Source: JAEUKH01 sp964447205 (GTDB lineage Bacteria; Myxococcota_A; Polyangia; Polyangiales; Ga0077539). Taken from it: a stretch of 64,000 nt of DNA. The stretch lies in contig CAYUSB010000029.1 of assembly GCA_964447205.1 (NCBI GenBank), forward strand, positions 1 through 64,000. Direction: 5' to 3'. The position numbers and the translations under genes are program-made. This document shows positions 63,592-64,000 of the stretch, piece after piece; within the stretch, counting starts at the first letter, position 1, and every line of letters begins with the position of its first letter. The notes under the pieces are model-generated. The model searched no databases. It had not been told where the DNA came from and saw only the letters and a list, made by a program, of their open reading frames with translations.

Positions 63592-64000
63592 ATGGCGCGT
63601 CCTCGCTCAAGCCCGGCCTTCCGGCCTCACTTCCGGCCTGAGGGTCACTTCGATCGCTCGGCGGCGCACAAGCCCATCCTCGTGTTCGAGGAGGTGATGA
63701 AGATCTTCCGCCAGGGGCAGCCCGTGCTCCGGGGGGTCAACCTCGTCATCGAACGGGGGGAGTTTGTCTTCGTCACGGGCCCCTCGGGGGCGGGCAAGAG
63801 CACCCTCCTCAAGCTCGTGTACCGGGCCGACACCCCCGACGACGGGCGGATCCTGTTTTGCGGCCGCGACATCGCCCGCCTCGACCCCGAGAGCGTGCCC
63901 CACCTGCGGCGCAACATCGGGGTGGTGTTTCAAGACTTCCGCCTCGTGCCCTACTGGTCGGTCTACCAGAACGTGGCCGTGGCCCTGGAGGTCCTCGGGC
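63592..64000 (+). CDS. ftsE: Cell-division ABC transporter ATP-binding protein FtsE (partial)
   Basis: The frame from ATG 63592 runs off the window. The first 136 residues include a polar 25-residue extension, then 'ILVFEEVMKIFRQGQPVLRGVNLVIERGEFVFVTGPSGAGKSTLLKLVYRADTPDDGRILFCGRDIARL' (Walker A GPSGAGKST) and 'RRNIGVVFQDFRLVPYWSVYQNVAVALEVLG' (Q-loop). 'GEFVFVTGPSGAGKSTLLKLVY' and 'VVFQDFRL' are characteristic of FtsE, which with FtsX signals to peptidoglycan hydrolases during division. ftsX is expected just past the window edge. GTG codons further in could be alternative starts. Confidence 0.9.
   Translation, partial: MARPRSSPAFRPHFRPEGHFDRSAAHKPILVFEEVMKIFRQGQPVLRGVNLVIERGEFVFVTGPSGAGKSTLLKLVYRADTPDDGRILFCGRDIARLDPESVPHLRRNIGVVFQDFRLVPYWSVYQNVAVALEVLG

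Overview
The window reads as chromosomal DNA of a very G+C-rich Gram-negative bacterium, most likely a myxobacterium-like member of the Myxococcota. This is an inference from several things: codon use; many lipoproteins carrying Asp-rich tethers and cysteine-rich 'HCGxCG' repeats; an OmpA protein with thrombospondin-3 repeats; a DUF3494 ice-binding domain; and the mix of a sigma/anti-sigma cluster, complex I genes and secreted proteins of unknown function. No 16S gene is present, so the assignment cannot be fixed from this window.

Layout. (1) 1-5657 is the right end of an integrative element with visibly lower G+C than the rest: a winged-helix protein, an M41-like protein that has lost its HExxH motif, a DUF932 protein, small unknowns and a tyrosine integrase whose last codons lie inside a tRNA-Gly(CCC) gene (5608-5682, minus). 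The far end lies outside the window. (2) 5895-9170: an Ala/Pro/Glu-rich protein, an M19 dipeptidase and an Rpn-like nuclease. (3) 9155-14208: a complete uric-acid degradation cluster. PuuD makes 5-hydroxyisourate, UraH and the UraD half of an Alc-UraD fusion make allantoin, AllB makes allantoate, the Alc half makes ureidoglycolate, and the divergent AllA releases glyoxylate and urea. (4) 14243-29337: an MBL-fold protein, a double-HTH regulator, a cysteine-rich transglutaminase-like lipoprotein, a repeat-filled intergenic region, the ice-binding lipoprotein/OmpA pair, a TetR/membrane protein pair, a large hydrolase-like lipoprotein, a broken zinc-ribbon gene, a patatin/acyltransferase pair and several unknowns.

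(5) 29605-39954: two large cysteine-repeat lipoproteins with fibrinogen-like C-termini followed by a translationally coupled PDZ-alpha/beta hydrolase, then a CPD photolyase, a polytopic membrane protein and a GST. (6) 39996-49322: a beta-propeller lipoprotein and the complex I operon nuoABCDGHI (minus) with a good sigma-70-type promoter at 49294-49322; nuoE, nuoF and nuoJ-N are not here. (7) 49419-58811: an ATPase-like protein with dead Walker motifs, an unknown protein coupled to a swivel-first aconitase-family enzyme, a secreted unknown, a frameshifted repeat gene, a secreted zinc metallopeptidase, a class II aldolase and a second Rpn-like protein. (8) 58897-64000: a PcrA/UvrD helicase, divergent from an ECF sigma factor coupled to a putative anti-sigma protein built on four 32-residue repeats, a secreted protein, and the start of ftsE, cut by the window edge.

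Themes. Many genes are coupled by ATGA/GTGA overlaps. Three genes share a TGTACxxTCGCGC core promoter motif. Two genes, possibly three, are broken by small indels at or near short G/C runs, so either pseudogenes or assembly errors should be considered there.
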